Of a stretch of DNA of 48,786 nt, positions 17,998-26,253 are shown piece after piece. The translations under genes were made by a program, and so were the position numbers. The notes beneath the pieces were generated by a model. It was not told where the DNA came from, did no database searches, and worked only from the letters and a program-made list of their open reading frames with translations. Position 1 is the stretch's first letter; each line of letters begins with the position of its first letter. This DNA comes from Rubrivivax sp. (GTDB lineage: Bacteria > Pseudomonadota > Gammaproteobacteria > Burkholderiales > Burkholderiaceae_C), in contig JAIXTY010000329.1 of NCBI GenBank assembly GCA_027483705.1, positions 1-48,786 of the forward strand, given 5' to 3'.

Positions 17998-19635
17998 TCA
18001 GCGCGGCTGGGCCGGCGACTCGGCCGGCGGGGACTGCCGGACCAGCGAGACGGGCATCGTCGCGGGGATGGACAGCGAGCCGTACAGCGGCGCGTCACCG
18101 CCCCGTCGGCCCCAGTGCCCGGGGCGCACGCGCCCACCGGCCAGCCGCATCACCTGGGCGGCGATCAGGCCCAGCACCAGCCCGGCGATCAGGGCCGCCG
18201 GATAGAGGATGCGGGCGCGGGGCCAGGCGCGGCCCGACGGCGCCACGGCGTAGTCGACGACCCGCAGGCTGGGTGTGGCCGCGGTGGCCGTGGCCATCGA
18301 CACCTCGACCTGTGCACGCTTGTTCAGCAGCGCCTGGTACTTCTCGGCGGCCGCGCCGTGAACGCGGTCGAGCACCCGCAGCTCGTCCTGCAGCGCCGGC
18401 ACCCGGGCCAGCTGCTGCCGCAGCACGTTGGCGCTGCGTTCGAGGGCCTGGACGCTCGCCCGCGAGCCCTCGAGATCGGCCCTCAGCGTGTTCCGGTTCA
18501 GCAGCAGCTGCTGGTAGACGGAGTTCTGGCCCGTCGTCGAGCCACGCTCCGTGCGCTCGGGGCTGGCCGCGATGAGCTGGTCGAACTTGGCGATGTTGTC
18601 GCGGATCTCGGCGATCTCGGGCGAGTCGGGGCGGAAGCGGTTCTGGGCGACGATCAGCTGGGACTGGAGCTCCAGGCGCCGCATGGTGGCGTTCTCGCGC
18701 ACCATGTTCGGCTCGGTCACGGTCTGCAGCCGCACGGTCGGCTCGAGCTGTGCCATCTGGCGCTCGATCGACGCGAGCGTGGCCTCGAGGCCGGCGATCT
18801 TCTGGCGCGTCAGCAGCGTGTTGGTCTCGAGTTCCGACAGGGTCTTGACCTCCTGGGACTCCTTCTGGAAATCGAAGACCAGGTCGTTGCGGCCCAGGAA
18901 CGCGACGCGACGGGCCGCCGAGTCGGCCAGTTCGGCGCGGGCCTTCTCGACCTCGGCCGACAGGGACTCGTAGGCCAGCCGGGCTTCGTTGCGGTGGCGC
19001 TCGCCCCGCTCCTTCTGGTAAACCTTCAGCAAGGTGTTGACGACCTCGGCGACACGGGGCGAGGGCCCCCGCATCACCACGCGCCCGACCATCGACTCGC
19101 CGACCGGCAGCACCTGCAGGCCGGCGCGCATGTCCTTCAGGGTCCGGCCGCGGTCCTTGGTGGCGGCGTCGAGCTCGTCGCCTTCCTCCGCGCCGAAGAC
19201 GAAGGCCTTGGCCGCCTTGTAGCCCCGGCCAGGCCACGACTTCTCCCAGAGGTAGCCCAGGTGGGACATGAACGGGTGGTAGACGTCGTCGTAGGTCAGC
19301 TTCTCTTCGTCGATCACCTTGTTCAGCACCGAGCCCGACATCATCAGTTCGATCTCGGTGCGGGCGCTGTCCTTGCGGAAGACGTTCCAGGTGGCATAAA
19401 AGGCGTCGCGGGCCGTGTCGGTGTCGTTCTCGACCATGATCAGCGCCTCGGCCACGTAGACCGGCGGCCAGAGCGACGCGTACAGCACCGCCAGCGACAC
19501 GCTGATGGCGCCGGAGACGGCGATCAGCCAGCGGTGGTAGCGCGCCGCCTCGCCCAACGCGCGCAGGGTGGTGACGATGTCGAAGGTGTCGGCATCGCGG
19601 GGGCGTGTCGGGAGGGTTGGACCGTCTTGCTTCAT
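17998..19635 (-). CDS. Wzz/GumC-type chain-length determinant protein
   Basis: 545 residues from ATG 19635; an upstream in-frame start at 19764 lies within an Arg/Pro/Ser-rich stretch and is less likely. One membrane segment is near residues 35-55 (WLIAVSGAISVSLAVLYA) and another near 475-500 (ARILYPAALIAGLVLGLIAA). Between them is a long periplasmic coiled-coil region rich in Glu, Arg and Gln (about 190-420), then the GNVR-type stretch LRVLDRVHGAAAEKYQALL. This is the PCP-2a architecture without a fused kinase domain, matching the separate CpsD-like gene that follows. It sets polymer length and links polymerisation to export. Confidence 0.9.
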   Translation of the reverse strand: MKQDGPTLPTRPRDADTFDIVTTLRALGEAARYHRWLIAVSGAISVSLAVLYASLWPPVYVAEALIMVENDTDTARDAFYATWNVFRKDSARTEIELMMSGSVLNKVIDEEKLTYDDVYHPFMSHLGYLWEKSWPGRGYKAAKAFVFGAEEGDELDAATKDRGRTLKDMRAGLQVLPVGESMVGRVVMRGPSPRVAEVVNTLLKVYQKERGERHRNEARLAYESLSAEVEKARAELADSAARRVAFLGRNDLVFDFQKESQEVKTLSELETNTLLTRQKIAGLEATLASIERQMAQLEPTVRLQTVTEPNMVRENATMRRLELQSQLIVAQNRFRPDSPEIAEIRDNIAKFDQLIAASPERTERGSTTGQNSVYQQLLLNRNTLRADLEGSRASVQALERSANVLRQQLARVPALQDELRVLDRVHGAAAEKYQALLNKRAQVEVSMATATAATPSLRVVDYAVAPSGRAWPRARILYPAALIAGLVLGLIAAQVMRLAGGRVRPGHWGRRGGDAPLYGSLSIPATMPVSLVRQSPPAESPAQPR

Positions 19636-19690
19636 GGTGGGGCGTGTGGGCCTCGGTGGCGCGGTGGCCGGGGCGGAGTGGGAGCGGGCA

Positions 19691-20878
19691 TCAGGCCAGT
19701 CGTTCGAGCTGGGCGCGCACGGCCGCGAGCACGCGCGCCGCATCCGACTCGGAGACGCTGGCACCGATCGGCAGGCTGACGACGCGACTGGCGACGTCGT
19801 CGGTCACGGGCAGCGCCGGCTGGCCGGTGCCTGCCTGCACACCCGCGGCCTTGTACAGCGGCATCTGGTGCAAGGGCGGGTAGTGCACGGTGGCACCGAT
19901 GCCCTGCTGGCGCAGCCCGTCGAGCAGGGCGCCGCGCGCCGACGCGAGGGCCCGTGGCAACAGCATCACGAACAGGTGACGGGCATGGCCGGCACTCGTG
20001 ACGCCGGCCTGCCAGCCCAGGCCCATGGCTGCGAGGCCCTCGGCATAGCGCTGGGCGACGAGGCGCCGGCGCTCGGCGAACTCGGGTTGCCGAGCCAGGT
20101 GCACGCGGCCGATCGCCGCCTGCAGATCGGTGTAGTTGGCCTTGTAGCCGAGCAGACTCAGCGGCGTCGCGGCCATGGCGTCGCGGGAGGTGGCATGCCG
20201 CTGCCAGGCGTCGACCGACAGCCCGTGGACGCGCAGCGAGCGCAGCAGCCGCGCGATCGCGGGATCGTCGACGGCGATGGCGCCGCCGTCGGCCGTGGCG
20301 ATGGCCTTGTTGGCGTAGAAGCTGAAGCAGGCGGGCTCGCCACTGCCACCCACGGGGCGGCCGTCGGGCAGCCTCGCGCCGAGCGCGTGCGCCGCGTCCT
20401 CGACGATGCCCACGCCGGCCGGCAGCGAGCGGCGCAGCGCGGCGATGTCCACCGAGTGGCCGCCGAAGTGCACCGGGATGACCGCCCGCGTGGCCGGGGT
20501 CAGCGCGGCCGCGACCGTCGCGGGCGACAGGCACAGCGTCTCGGGATCGACATCGCAGAACACGGGCCGGGCACCCAGGTGGAGAGCGGCATTGGCCGTG
20601 CTGCACCAGGTGAGCGACGGGCACACCACGTCGTCGCCGGGGCCGACCCCGAGGGCCCGCAGCGACAGCAGCAGGGCCGAGGTGCAGGAGTTGACGCACA
20701 CCACCTCGCGCGCGCCGAGCGCGACGGCCAGTTCCTTCTCGAAGGCGATCGTCTCGGGCCCCATGCCCACCCAGCCGGAGCGCATGACGCGCGTGACGGC
20801 GGCGATCTCGCGATCGGAGTAGTCCGGCCGCCCGAACGGCAGGAAAGGCGGGCCGTCGGCGTCTTCAGGTGTCGCCAT
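19691..20878 (-). CDS. DegT/DnrJ/EryC1/StrS-family sugar aminotransferase
   Basis: 395 residues, PLP-dependent. The family features are NSCTSALLLSLRALG, the PLP-contacting VEDAAHALG (D161, H164) and the Schiff-base Lys in FSFYANKAIATADGG (K191). These enzymes aminate a keto-sugar nucleotide, often at C4 or C3. A plausible substrate here is the CDP-4-keto-6-deoxyglucose made by RfbF/RfbG (35298-37047), but that is inference. It is the first gene of the reverse operon running to 11024. The ATG at 20878 is preferred to a TTG at 20914; neither has a strong ribosome-binding site. Confidence 0.87.
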   Translation of the reverse strand: MATPEDADGPPFLPFGRPDYSDREIAAVTRVMRSGWVGMGPETIAFEKELAVALGAREVVCVNSCTSALLLSLRALGVGPGDDVVCPSLTWCSTANAALHLGARPVFCDVDPETLCLSPATVAAALTPATRAVIPVHFGGHSVDIAALRRSLPAGVGIVEDAAHALGARLPDGRPVGGSGEPACFSFYANKAIATADGGAIAVDDPAIARLLRSLRVHGLSVDAWQRHATSRDAMAATPLSLLGYKANYTDLQAAIGRVHLARQPEFAERRRLVAQRYAEGLAAMGLGWQAGVTSAGHARHLFVMLLPRALASARGALLDGLRQQGIGATVHYPPLHQMPLYKAAGVQAGTGQPALPVTDDVASRVVSLPIGASVSESDAARVLAAVRAQLERLA

Positions 20879-20974
20879 CGTCGGTGTCGAAGCTGGGCAA
20901 CCGGGCTGTTCCAATGGCCGTTCCGCCCCTGTTCAAGTGGTCCTGCGTGCATGAGTTGGGCACAGCCCGGACAC

Positions 20975-20980
20975 TACAAT
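20975..20980 (+). promoter_or_regulatory. Possible -10 element for the sxtJ-like operon
   Basis: TACAAT is one base from the sigma-70 consensus and lies about 95 bases before the GTG at 21076, in the divergent intergenic region 20879-21075. No clear -35 at standard spacing. A weak inverted repeat (CCTGGC at 21011, GCCAGG at 21037) follows in the leader. Confidence 0.4.
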
Positions 20981-21075
20981 AGAAGTGCCAGCGATGCGCC
21001 GGTTTCGGCGCCTGGCTCTTCAGATGCGGGGGCCCTGCCAGGACCCGCCGGCCACCACTTGACCGGACGATCACC

Positions 21076-21495
21076 GTGAGACGCCGCCCTGATCCCGCTG
21101 CCGCAACCGTGTCGACCCGCACCGTCCGCGACTTCGGCCTGCTGATGGCGCTCGTGCTGGCCGTGGTGGCGGGCTTTCGGGGCTGGTCCGGCCGCGCCGA
21201 CGCCCTGTACTGGCTGTCGGCATCGGCCTTGTTCGTGATGCTGGCCCTGGTGTGGCAGGCACCCCTGCGGCCGCTGGCGGCGCTGTGGATGGCATTCGCC
21301 GAGTTGCTGCACCGGATCGTGAACCCGGTGTTGATGGCGCTGCTGTTCGTGCTGGCCGTGGTGCCGACCGGCCTGCTGATGAAGGTCTTCGGGCGCGACC
21401 CCATGCGGCGGCGTCGCCAGCCCGATGCCGCGACCTACTGGATCAGCCGGGCCGGCGCGCGCGAGACCCCGGGCACCATGAACGACCAGTTCTGA
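21076..21495 (+). CDS. SxtJ-family membrane protein
   Basis: 139 residues from a GTG start. There are about three hydrophobic segments (around residues 20-37, 43-62 and 79-102). The C-terminal tail GRDPMRRRRQPDAATYWISR is typical of the SxtJ family, small membrane proteins first noted in the saxitoxin cluster and usually encoded beside an O-carbamoyltransferase. Biochemical function is unknown. It is the first of three genes (SxtJ, DUF5989, carbamoyltransferase) on the forward strand, divergent from the DegT operon. A role as membrane anchor or transporter for the carbamoyltransferase reaction is only a hypothesis. Confidence 0.8.
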   Translation: MRRRPDPAAATVSTRTVRDFGLLMALVLAVVAGFRGWSGRADALYWLSASALFVMLALVWQAPLRPLAALWMAFAELLHRIVNPVLMALLFVLAVVPTGLLMKVFGRDPMRRRRQPDAATYWISRAGARETPGTMNDQF

Positions 21496-21525
21496 GCGGC
21501 CCAGCGACTGTCGAGAACACCTGAC

Positions 21526-21678
21526 ATGTGGTCCTTCGTCTCCGAACTCTGGCGCTTCATGCGGGCCCGCAAGAAGTACTGGCTCGTGCCCGTGATGGTC
21601 GTGCTGCTGCTGCTGGGCGGGCTGCTCGTCGCGACCAAGGGGTCGGTGATCGCGCCATTCATCTACACACTGTTCTGA
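21526..21678 (+). CDS. DUF5989-family small membrane protein
   Basis: 50 residues starting MWSFVSELWRFMRARKKYWL and ending FIYTLF. A basic, aromatic N-terminal amphipathic segment (residues 1-19) is followed by a single membrane helix (about 20-37). This matches DUF5989 proteins, which are found almost always between an SxtJ-like gene and a carbamoyltransferase gene. Function unknown. It lies 30 bases after the SxtJ stop and 26 bases before the carbamoyltransferase start, and is short enough to be easily missed. Confidence 0.85.
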   Translation: MWSFVSELWRFMRARKKYWLVPVMVVLLLLGGLLVATKGSVIAPFIYTLF

Positions 21679-21704
21679 GCCGCGGCCGGCCGTCGACGAC
21701 CTCC

Positions 21705-23540
21705 GTGCGCATCCTCGGCATCTCCGCGCTCTACCACGACAGCGCCGCCGCGCTCATCGAAGACGGCCGCATCGTCGCCGCGGCGCAGGAAGAGCGCTTC
21801 TCGCGGCGCAAGCACGACGCCGGGTTCCCGCGCCAGGCCATCGCCGCGTGCCTGGCGCAGGCGGGACTGAAGCCCGAGCAGGTCGACCACGTCGTCTTCT
21901 ACGAGAAGCCCTTCCTGAAGTTCGAGAGGCTGCTCGAGACCTATCTCGCGTTCGCGCCGCGGGGCTTCCTGTCGTTCCGGACGGCGATGCCGATCTGGAT
22001 GACCGAGAAGCTGTTCCAGAAGCGGATGCTGCGCAAGGAACTCGAGGCCCTGGCGCCCGGTGTCGACTGGAACGCGCGGCTGCTGTTTGCCGAGCATCAC
22101 CAGAGCCACGCCGCCTCGGCGTACTACCCGTCGCCGTTCGACGAGGCCGTGGTGCTGACGATGGACGGCGTGGGCGAGTGGGCGACGACGTCCGCCGCCA
22201 TCGGCCGGGGCGCCGAGCTGCAGATGCTCAAGGAGATCCACTTCCCGCACTCGCTGGGGCTGCTGTACTCGGCCATCACCTACTACACGGGCTTCAAGGT
22301 CAACTCCGGCGAGTACAAGGTGATGGGGCTGGCGCCCTACGGCCGGCCGGTCTATGCGCAGAAGATGCTCGATCACCTGATCGACCTGAAGGCCGACGGC
22401 TCGTTCCGCCTCGATCTCGGCTACTTCGGCTACTGCACGGGCCTGCACATGACCGCCGAGCCGCTTCACCGACTGCTGGGCGGCCCTCCGCGGCAGGCTG
22501 ACGAACCGCTGACCCAGCGCCACATGGACCTGGCCGCCTCGGTGCAGGCCGTCACCGAAGAGGCCGTGCTGCGGCTCACGCGCGCGCTGGCCACCGAGAC
22601 CGGGCAGAAGAACCTCTGCATGGCCGGCGGCGTGGCACTCAACTGCGTGGCCAACGGCAAAGTGCTGCGCGACGGGCGCTTCGAGCGCATCTGGGTGCAG
22701 CCCGCCGCGGGCGACGCCGGCGGGGCGCTCGGCGCCGCGCTGGCCGCCTGGCATGGCCACCTCGGACGTCCCCGCGGCCCCGCCGGCGGGCGCGATGCCA
22801 TGCAGGGCGCCTACCTCGGGCCGGCCTGGAGCGACGACGAGGCCGCCGCGCGACTGACGGCGTGCGGTGCACGTTTCGAGCGCCTCGGGCCCGAGGAGCT
22901 GCTCGATCGCACCGTCCGGGACCTCGTGGCCGGCAAGGCGGTGGGGTGGTTCCAGGGCCGGATGGAGTTCGGGCCGCGGGCCCTCGGGGCGCGCTCGATC
23001 ATCGCCGACGCACGCTCACCGCAGATGCAGAAGACGCTGAACCTGCGCATCAAGTACCGCGAGTCGTTCCGGCCGTTCGCCCCGGCGGTCCGGCGCGAGG
23101 ACCTGAGCGAGTGGTTCGACATCGACGACGACTCCCCCTACATGCTGATGGTCGCCGACGTGCTGGCCAGGCGCCGCCGCGCGATGAGCGCCGACGAGGA
23201 GGCCTTGTTCGGCATCGACAAGCTCAACGTGCCCCGCAGCGAGATCCCGGCCGTCACGCACGTGGACTACTCCGCCCGCATCCAGACCGTGCACGCCGAC
23301 ACCAACCCCCGCTTCCATGAGCTGCTGGGACGCTTCAAGCAGGCCACCGGATGCCCGGTGCTGGTGAACACGAGCTTCAACGTGCGAGGCGAGCCCATCG
23401 TCTGCACGCCGGAAGACGCCTTCCGCTGCTTCATGGGCTGCGAGATCGAAACGCTCGTCGTGGGCAACCTGCTCCTGGACAAGGCCGCTCAGGACCCCGC
23501 GCTGGCGCTCGACTACAAGCATGCGTTCGAGCTGGACTGA
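21705..23540 (+). CDS. O-carbamoyltransferase (NodU/CmcH/TobZ family)
   Basis: 611 residues from a GTG start; the frame is open further upstream, but only across the DUF5989 gene. The N-terminal Kae1-like domain starts ILGISALYHDSAAALIEDG. It carries the HHQSHAASAYY metal/nucleotide motif (H131, H135) and D154 in TMDGVGEW, matching the His-x3-His and Asp spacing of TobZ. The C-terminal domain has MAGGVALNCVANGK and FGPRALGARSIIAD. The family uses carbamoyl phosphate and ATP to carbamoylate a hydroxyl of a sugar or natural product. In this locus the target is probably a sugar of the exopolysaccharide repeat (inference). Confidence 0.92.
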   Translation: MRILGISALYHDSAAALIEDGRIVAAAQEERFSRRKHDAGFPRQAIAACLAQAGLKPEQVDHVVFYEKPFLKFERLLETYLAFAPRGFLSFRTAMPIWMTEKLFQKRMLRKELEALAPGVDWNARLLFAEHHQSHAASAYYPSPFDEAVVLTMDGVGEWATTSAAIGRGAELQMLKEIHFPHSLGLLYSAITYYTGFKVNSGEYKVMGLAPYGRPVYAQKMLDHLIDLKADGSFRLDLGYFGYCTGLHMTAEPLHRLLGGPPRQADEPLTQRHMDLAASVQAVTEEAVLRLTRALATETGQKNLCMAGGVALNCVANGKVLRDGRFERIWVQPAAGDAGGALGAALAAWHGHLGRPRGPAGGRDAMQGAYLGPAWSDDEAAARLTACGARFERLGPEELLDRTVRDLVAGKAVGWFQGRMEFGPRALGARSIIADARSPQMQKTLNLRIKYRESFRPFAPAVRREDLSEWFDIDDDSPYMLMVADVLARRRRAMSADEEALFGIDKLNVPRSEIPAVTHVDYSARIQTVHADTNPRFHELLGRFKQATGCPVLVNTSFNVRGEPIVCTPEDAFRCFMGCEIETLVVGNLLLDKAAQDPALALDYKHAFELD

Positions 23541-23553
23541 TGCCGGCTCGGCC

Positions 23554-24612
23554 TCAGCGTGGCGAGCCCGCCGCGTCGGCCGCGATCACGCGTGCCAGCT
23601 CGGCGGCTACGGTGCGGTGGGCGGCCGGGCCCCAATGGCCCTCCGGCGACAGGTCGTGGGGCGCGTTCCTGAACAGGGCGTCGATGTCCACGAAGCGCGC
23701 CAGGCCCTCGGCCTGCAGCTGAAGCATCCGTTCGCGGATCTTGGGGTAGCGATCGAGATCGGTGTTCACGTGGATCAGCAGCAGCTGGATGCGCCGCCGT
23801 GCCAGGTCGCGGGCGAAGGCCTCCAGCAGCTCGTTGTGCACCGCCTGCTCGCGCTCGTGCAGCGCAGCACCGGCGGCCGCCGCGTCGGCCCCGGGCGCGG
23901 CGCCGGCGGCGATCTCGCGCTGGCGCATCATCAGATACAGGCGGGCGCGTGCAAAGGCATACAGGTGGCTGTTCTGGATGAACGAGTCCGACAGCAGCCG
24001 CTTGACGATGCTGATGGCGGTGGACTCGTCGCGGTCCTGGAACACGATGCGGCCGTCGTTGACGCGCGCGACGTCGTAGAGCAGGTTGTCGCCGGGATCG
24101 TTGGCGCAGAACTGCAGCACCACGACCTGCGGGTCGTACAGCCGTCCGAGCTCGTAGAAGCGTCGCACGTGCTGCGTCAGGCCCCAGCCGCCGGTGCCCA
24201 GGTTGACGATGTCGTGGCTGCCGACCAGCCGCTCGCGCAGCTGGTTCGGGTACTCCTGCCCGTCGGCGATGCCGTAGCCGAAGGTGTAGCTGTCGCCGAG
24301 CGCCACGACCACCGGCCGCGGGTAGCGGCTGGCCAGCGGCAGCACGGGGCCGCGGTGTCCCTGGGCATTGACCGTGTACTCGAAGCGCCACTGGCCGGCG
24401 AGCTCCTGCACCATCACCCGGTTCGGGTGGAACTCCAGCCCATAGGCCGCCGAGAACTTCGACCGGGGCGCCATGGTCTGCTGCGGCTCGAGCCAGCGCA
24501 CCATCAGCTCGGCCAGCCCGAGGGTGACCAGCAGGCTCACCAGCATCGTGGCCGCGGCCAGCAGCCAGGCCCGGGAGCGGCCCGTCGAGGCGGTTCGGGG
24601 GAGGTCGGTCAT
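23554..24612 (-). CDS. SGNH/GDSL-family hydrolase, membrane-anchored
   Basis: 352 residues from ATG 24612, which has AAGGA about 10 bases upstream; a frame start at 24660 is less likely. A signal anchor spans roughly residues 15-36. The catalytic Ser is in block I, ALGDSYTFGYG (S108); the block III Asn is in FCANDPGDN (N171); the C-terminal His is in SPEGHWG (H326), with Glu324 where many relatives have Asp. The family acts as esterases or acetyl-transfer partners in polysaccharide modification. It converges with the carbamoyltransferase and diverges from the second acetyltransferase-like gene, so a role in O-acetylation of the polymer in the periplasm is plausible. Confidence 0.8.
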   Translation of the reverse strand: MTDLPRTASTGRSRAWLLAAATMLVSLLVTLGLAELMVRWLEPQQTMAPRSKFSAAYGLEFHPNRVMVQELAGQWRFEYTVNAQGHRGPVLPLASRYPRPVVVALGDSYTFGYGIADGQEYPNQLRERLVGSHDIVNLGTGGWGLTQHVRRFYELGRLYDPQVVVLQFCANDPGDNLLYDVARVNDGRIVFQDRDESTAISIVKRLLSDSFIQNSHLYAFARARLYLMMRQREIAAGAAPGADAAAAGAALHEREQAVHNELLEAFARDLARRRIQLLLIHVNTDLDRYPKIRERMLQLQAEGLARFVDIDALFRNAPHDLSPEGHWGPAAHRTVAAELARVIAADAAGSPR

Positions 24613-24653
24613 GGCCGGCGGGTCCTTCGGTGGATCGGGTCCGATTCTGGCCG

Positions 24654-25232
24654 ATGACATCGTCCCTGGCCCCCCTCACATGGCGCGAGACGCGGCAGCG
24701 CCTGCGCTGCGACCACGACCGCCTGCTGCAGGTGCTGGCGACGCAGCGACCGGGGGCGCCGCGCAGCGCCTGGACCCATCCGTCCTTCCTGTGCGTGGCG
24801 ATGTACCGGCTGTCGAACCACCTGGTGCGCCGTGGGCACGGCTGGCTGGCCCGGCTCGTCTGGCATCTGAACCTGCTGGCCAGCGGGGCTGACGTGAGCT
24901 ATCTCGCCGATCTCGGACCCGGGTTGGTGCTTCTGCACCCGGCCGGCACCTCGGTGATGGGGCGCTCGGGCCGCAACCTCACCCTCGTCGCCTGCGGGGG
25001 CCTCGGCGGCGAGGTCGGCCGCTTCGACGACATCGCCGGCTGGCCCGGTGTGCCGCAGCTCGGTGACGACGTCTGGATCGGGCCGCATGCCGGCGTGCTG
25101 GGCCCGGTCCGCATCGGCCATCGGGTGACGCTGGGTGCGGGAGTCGTCGTGGTCGACGACGTCGCGGACGACACCGAGGTCCAGGGACCGACCCCTAAGC
25201 TGCTGCGGCGCGAACCGGCATCCACGCCATGA
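24654..25232 (+). CDS. Serine-acetyltransferase-like hexapeptide acyltransferase (second copy)
   Basis: 192 residues; a GTG at 24630 would add eight. The helical N-terminal half (TWRETRQRLRCDHDRLLQV, AMYRLSNHLVRRG) is followed by a hexapeptide beta-helix (GDDVWIGPHAGVLGPVRIGH and onward). The first catalytic-type His is in LLHPAGTSVMG. The position of the second CysE His holds WPGVP. It is thus similar in plan and in the missing second His to the protein at 12535-13155. Probably a glycan O- or N-acyltransferase. It overlaps the following glycosyltransferase by ATGA (25229-25232) and is divergent from the SGNH hydrolase. Confidence 0.78.
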   Translation: MTSSLAPLTWRETRQRLRCDHDRLLQVLATQRPGAPRSAWTHPSFLCVAMYRLSNHLVRRGHGWLARLVWHLNLLASGADVSYLADLGPGLVLLHPAGTSVMGRSGRNLTLVACGGLGGEVGRFDDIAGWPGVPQLGDDVWIGPHAGVLGPVRIGHRVTLGAGVVVVDDVADDTEVQGPTPKLLRREPASTP

Positions 25233-26230
25233 AGCTCTCCATCGTCATCCCCACGTTCAACCGGGCCCGCCTGTTGCGCGTCACGCTGCCGGCTCTGGCC
25301 TGCCAGCAGCTCGAGGACGGCGTCGACTACGAGGTGCTGTTCGTGAGCAACGGGTCGACCGACGAGACCGAGGAGGTGCTGGCCGAGGCGAAGCAGCACT
25401 GGCCCGGGCGCTTCAGGAACTGGCGCATCGAGCCCACGGGCGGCCCGTCGGCGCCGCGCAACCGCGGCATCCGGGAGGCGACGGGCGAGGTCATCGTGAT
25501 CCTCGACGACGACGTGCGGCCCGACCCCGACCTGGTGCTGCAGTTCGCGCGCTTCCACCGCGCGCACCCGGCCGCCGAGGACGCTGCGATCGGCGAGGCC
25601 TACGTGCCCGGGCACCTGCTGCACGATCCCGTGTCGCTGTTCCACGTCTACCCATACGACACGATCCGCGATGGTGCCGTGGTCGGCTACGACTACTTCT
25701 GGACCTGCTGCGTGTCGATGAAGCGGTCGTTCATGCTGGAGCGCGGCATGTTCGACGAGCGCTTCCTCTTCAACGAGGACGTCATCTGCGGGCACCGGCT
25801 GAACCGCGCCGGCATGCGGCTGCACTTCGTGAAGGCGGCGCGCGGCGAGCACCTGCACCAGCTCACGACGGCCGGGCTTCCGGCCAAGGCCGAGTTCACC
25901 GGGCGGTGGATCTACGCCACGGTCAAGGAGATCCCCGAGCGCGAGGTGTTCGACCGCTACGGCGTGCTGTCGCCCAAGCTCGGGCCGAGGCTGTACCTGC
26001 GCCGGCTCGTGCGGCGACTGGCCTTCCGCGTGCTGGACAACCCGCTGACGCATGCCGTGCTGCGCGGGCTGCTGGGCGCCGGCAGCGGCCAGCGCAGCCG
26101 CTGGAGTGACCTGCACTACATGCTGCTGTTCCGGCGTGGCGTGGTCGCGGGCTACCACCGGGCACGCCGCGAGGACGCGCGGCGCCAGGGCCGCGACGGC
26201 TCGGCCTGGCTGAACCGCGGGGACCGCTGA
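25229..26230 (+). CDS. Glycosyltransferase family 2
   Basis: 333 residues. The GT-A signature is clear: LSIVIPTFNRARLLRVTLPAL at the N-terminus, GGPSAPRNRGI and the DxD-type metal site in VIVILDDDVRPDP, then FNEDVICGHRLNRAG. No strong membrane segment, so it acts at the cytoplasmic membrane surface on a lipid-linked acceptor. It is translationally coupled to the acetyltransferase-like gene through a 4-base overlap. It converges with the next glycosyltransferase gene 23 bases away. Donor sugar unknown. Confidence 0.9.
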   Translation: MKLSIVIPTFNRARLLRVTLPALACQQLEDGVDYEVLFVSNGSTDETEEVLAEAKQHWPGRFRNWRIEPTGGPSAPRNRGIREATGEVIVILDDDVRPDPDLVLQFARFHRAHPAAEDAAIGEAYVPGHLLHDPVSLFHVYPYDTIRDGAVVGYDYFWTCCVSMKRSFMLERGMFDERFLFNEDVICGHRLNRAGMRLHFVKAARGEHLHQLTTAGLPAKAEFTGRWIYATVKEIPEREVFDRYGVLSPKLGPRLYLRRLVRRLAFRVLDNPLTHAVLRGLLGAGSGQRSRWSDLHYMLLFRRGVVAGYHRARREDARRQGRDGSAWLNRGDR

Positions 26231-26253
26231 GAAGCCGTTGGCGGCCCCCGCCG

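Noticed and set aside
20894..20916. Sigma-54-like site before the DegT gene (TTGGAACAGCCCGGTTGCCC)
   Set aside because: The GG to GC spacing is 12 bases instead of 10 and the first box is imperfect.
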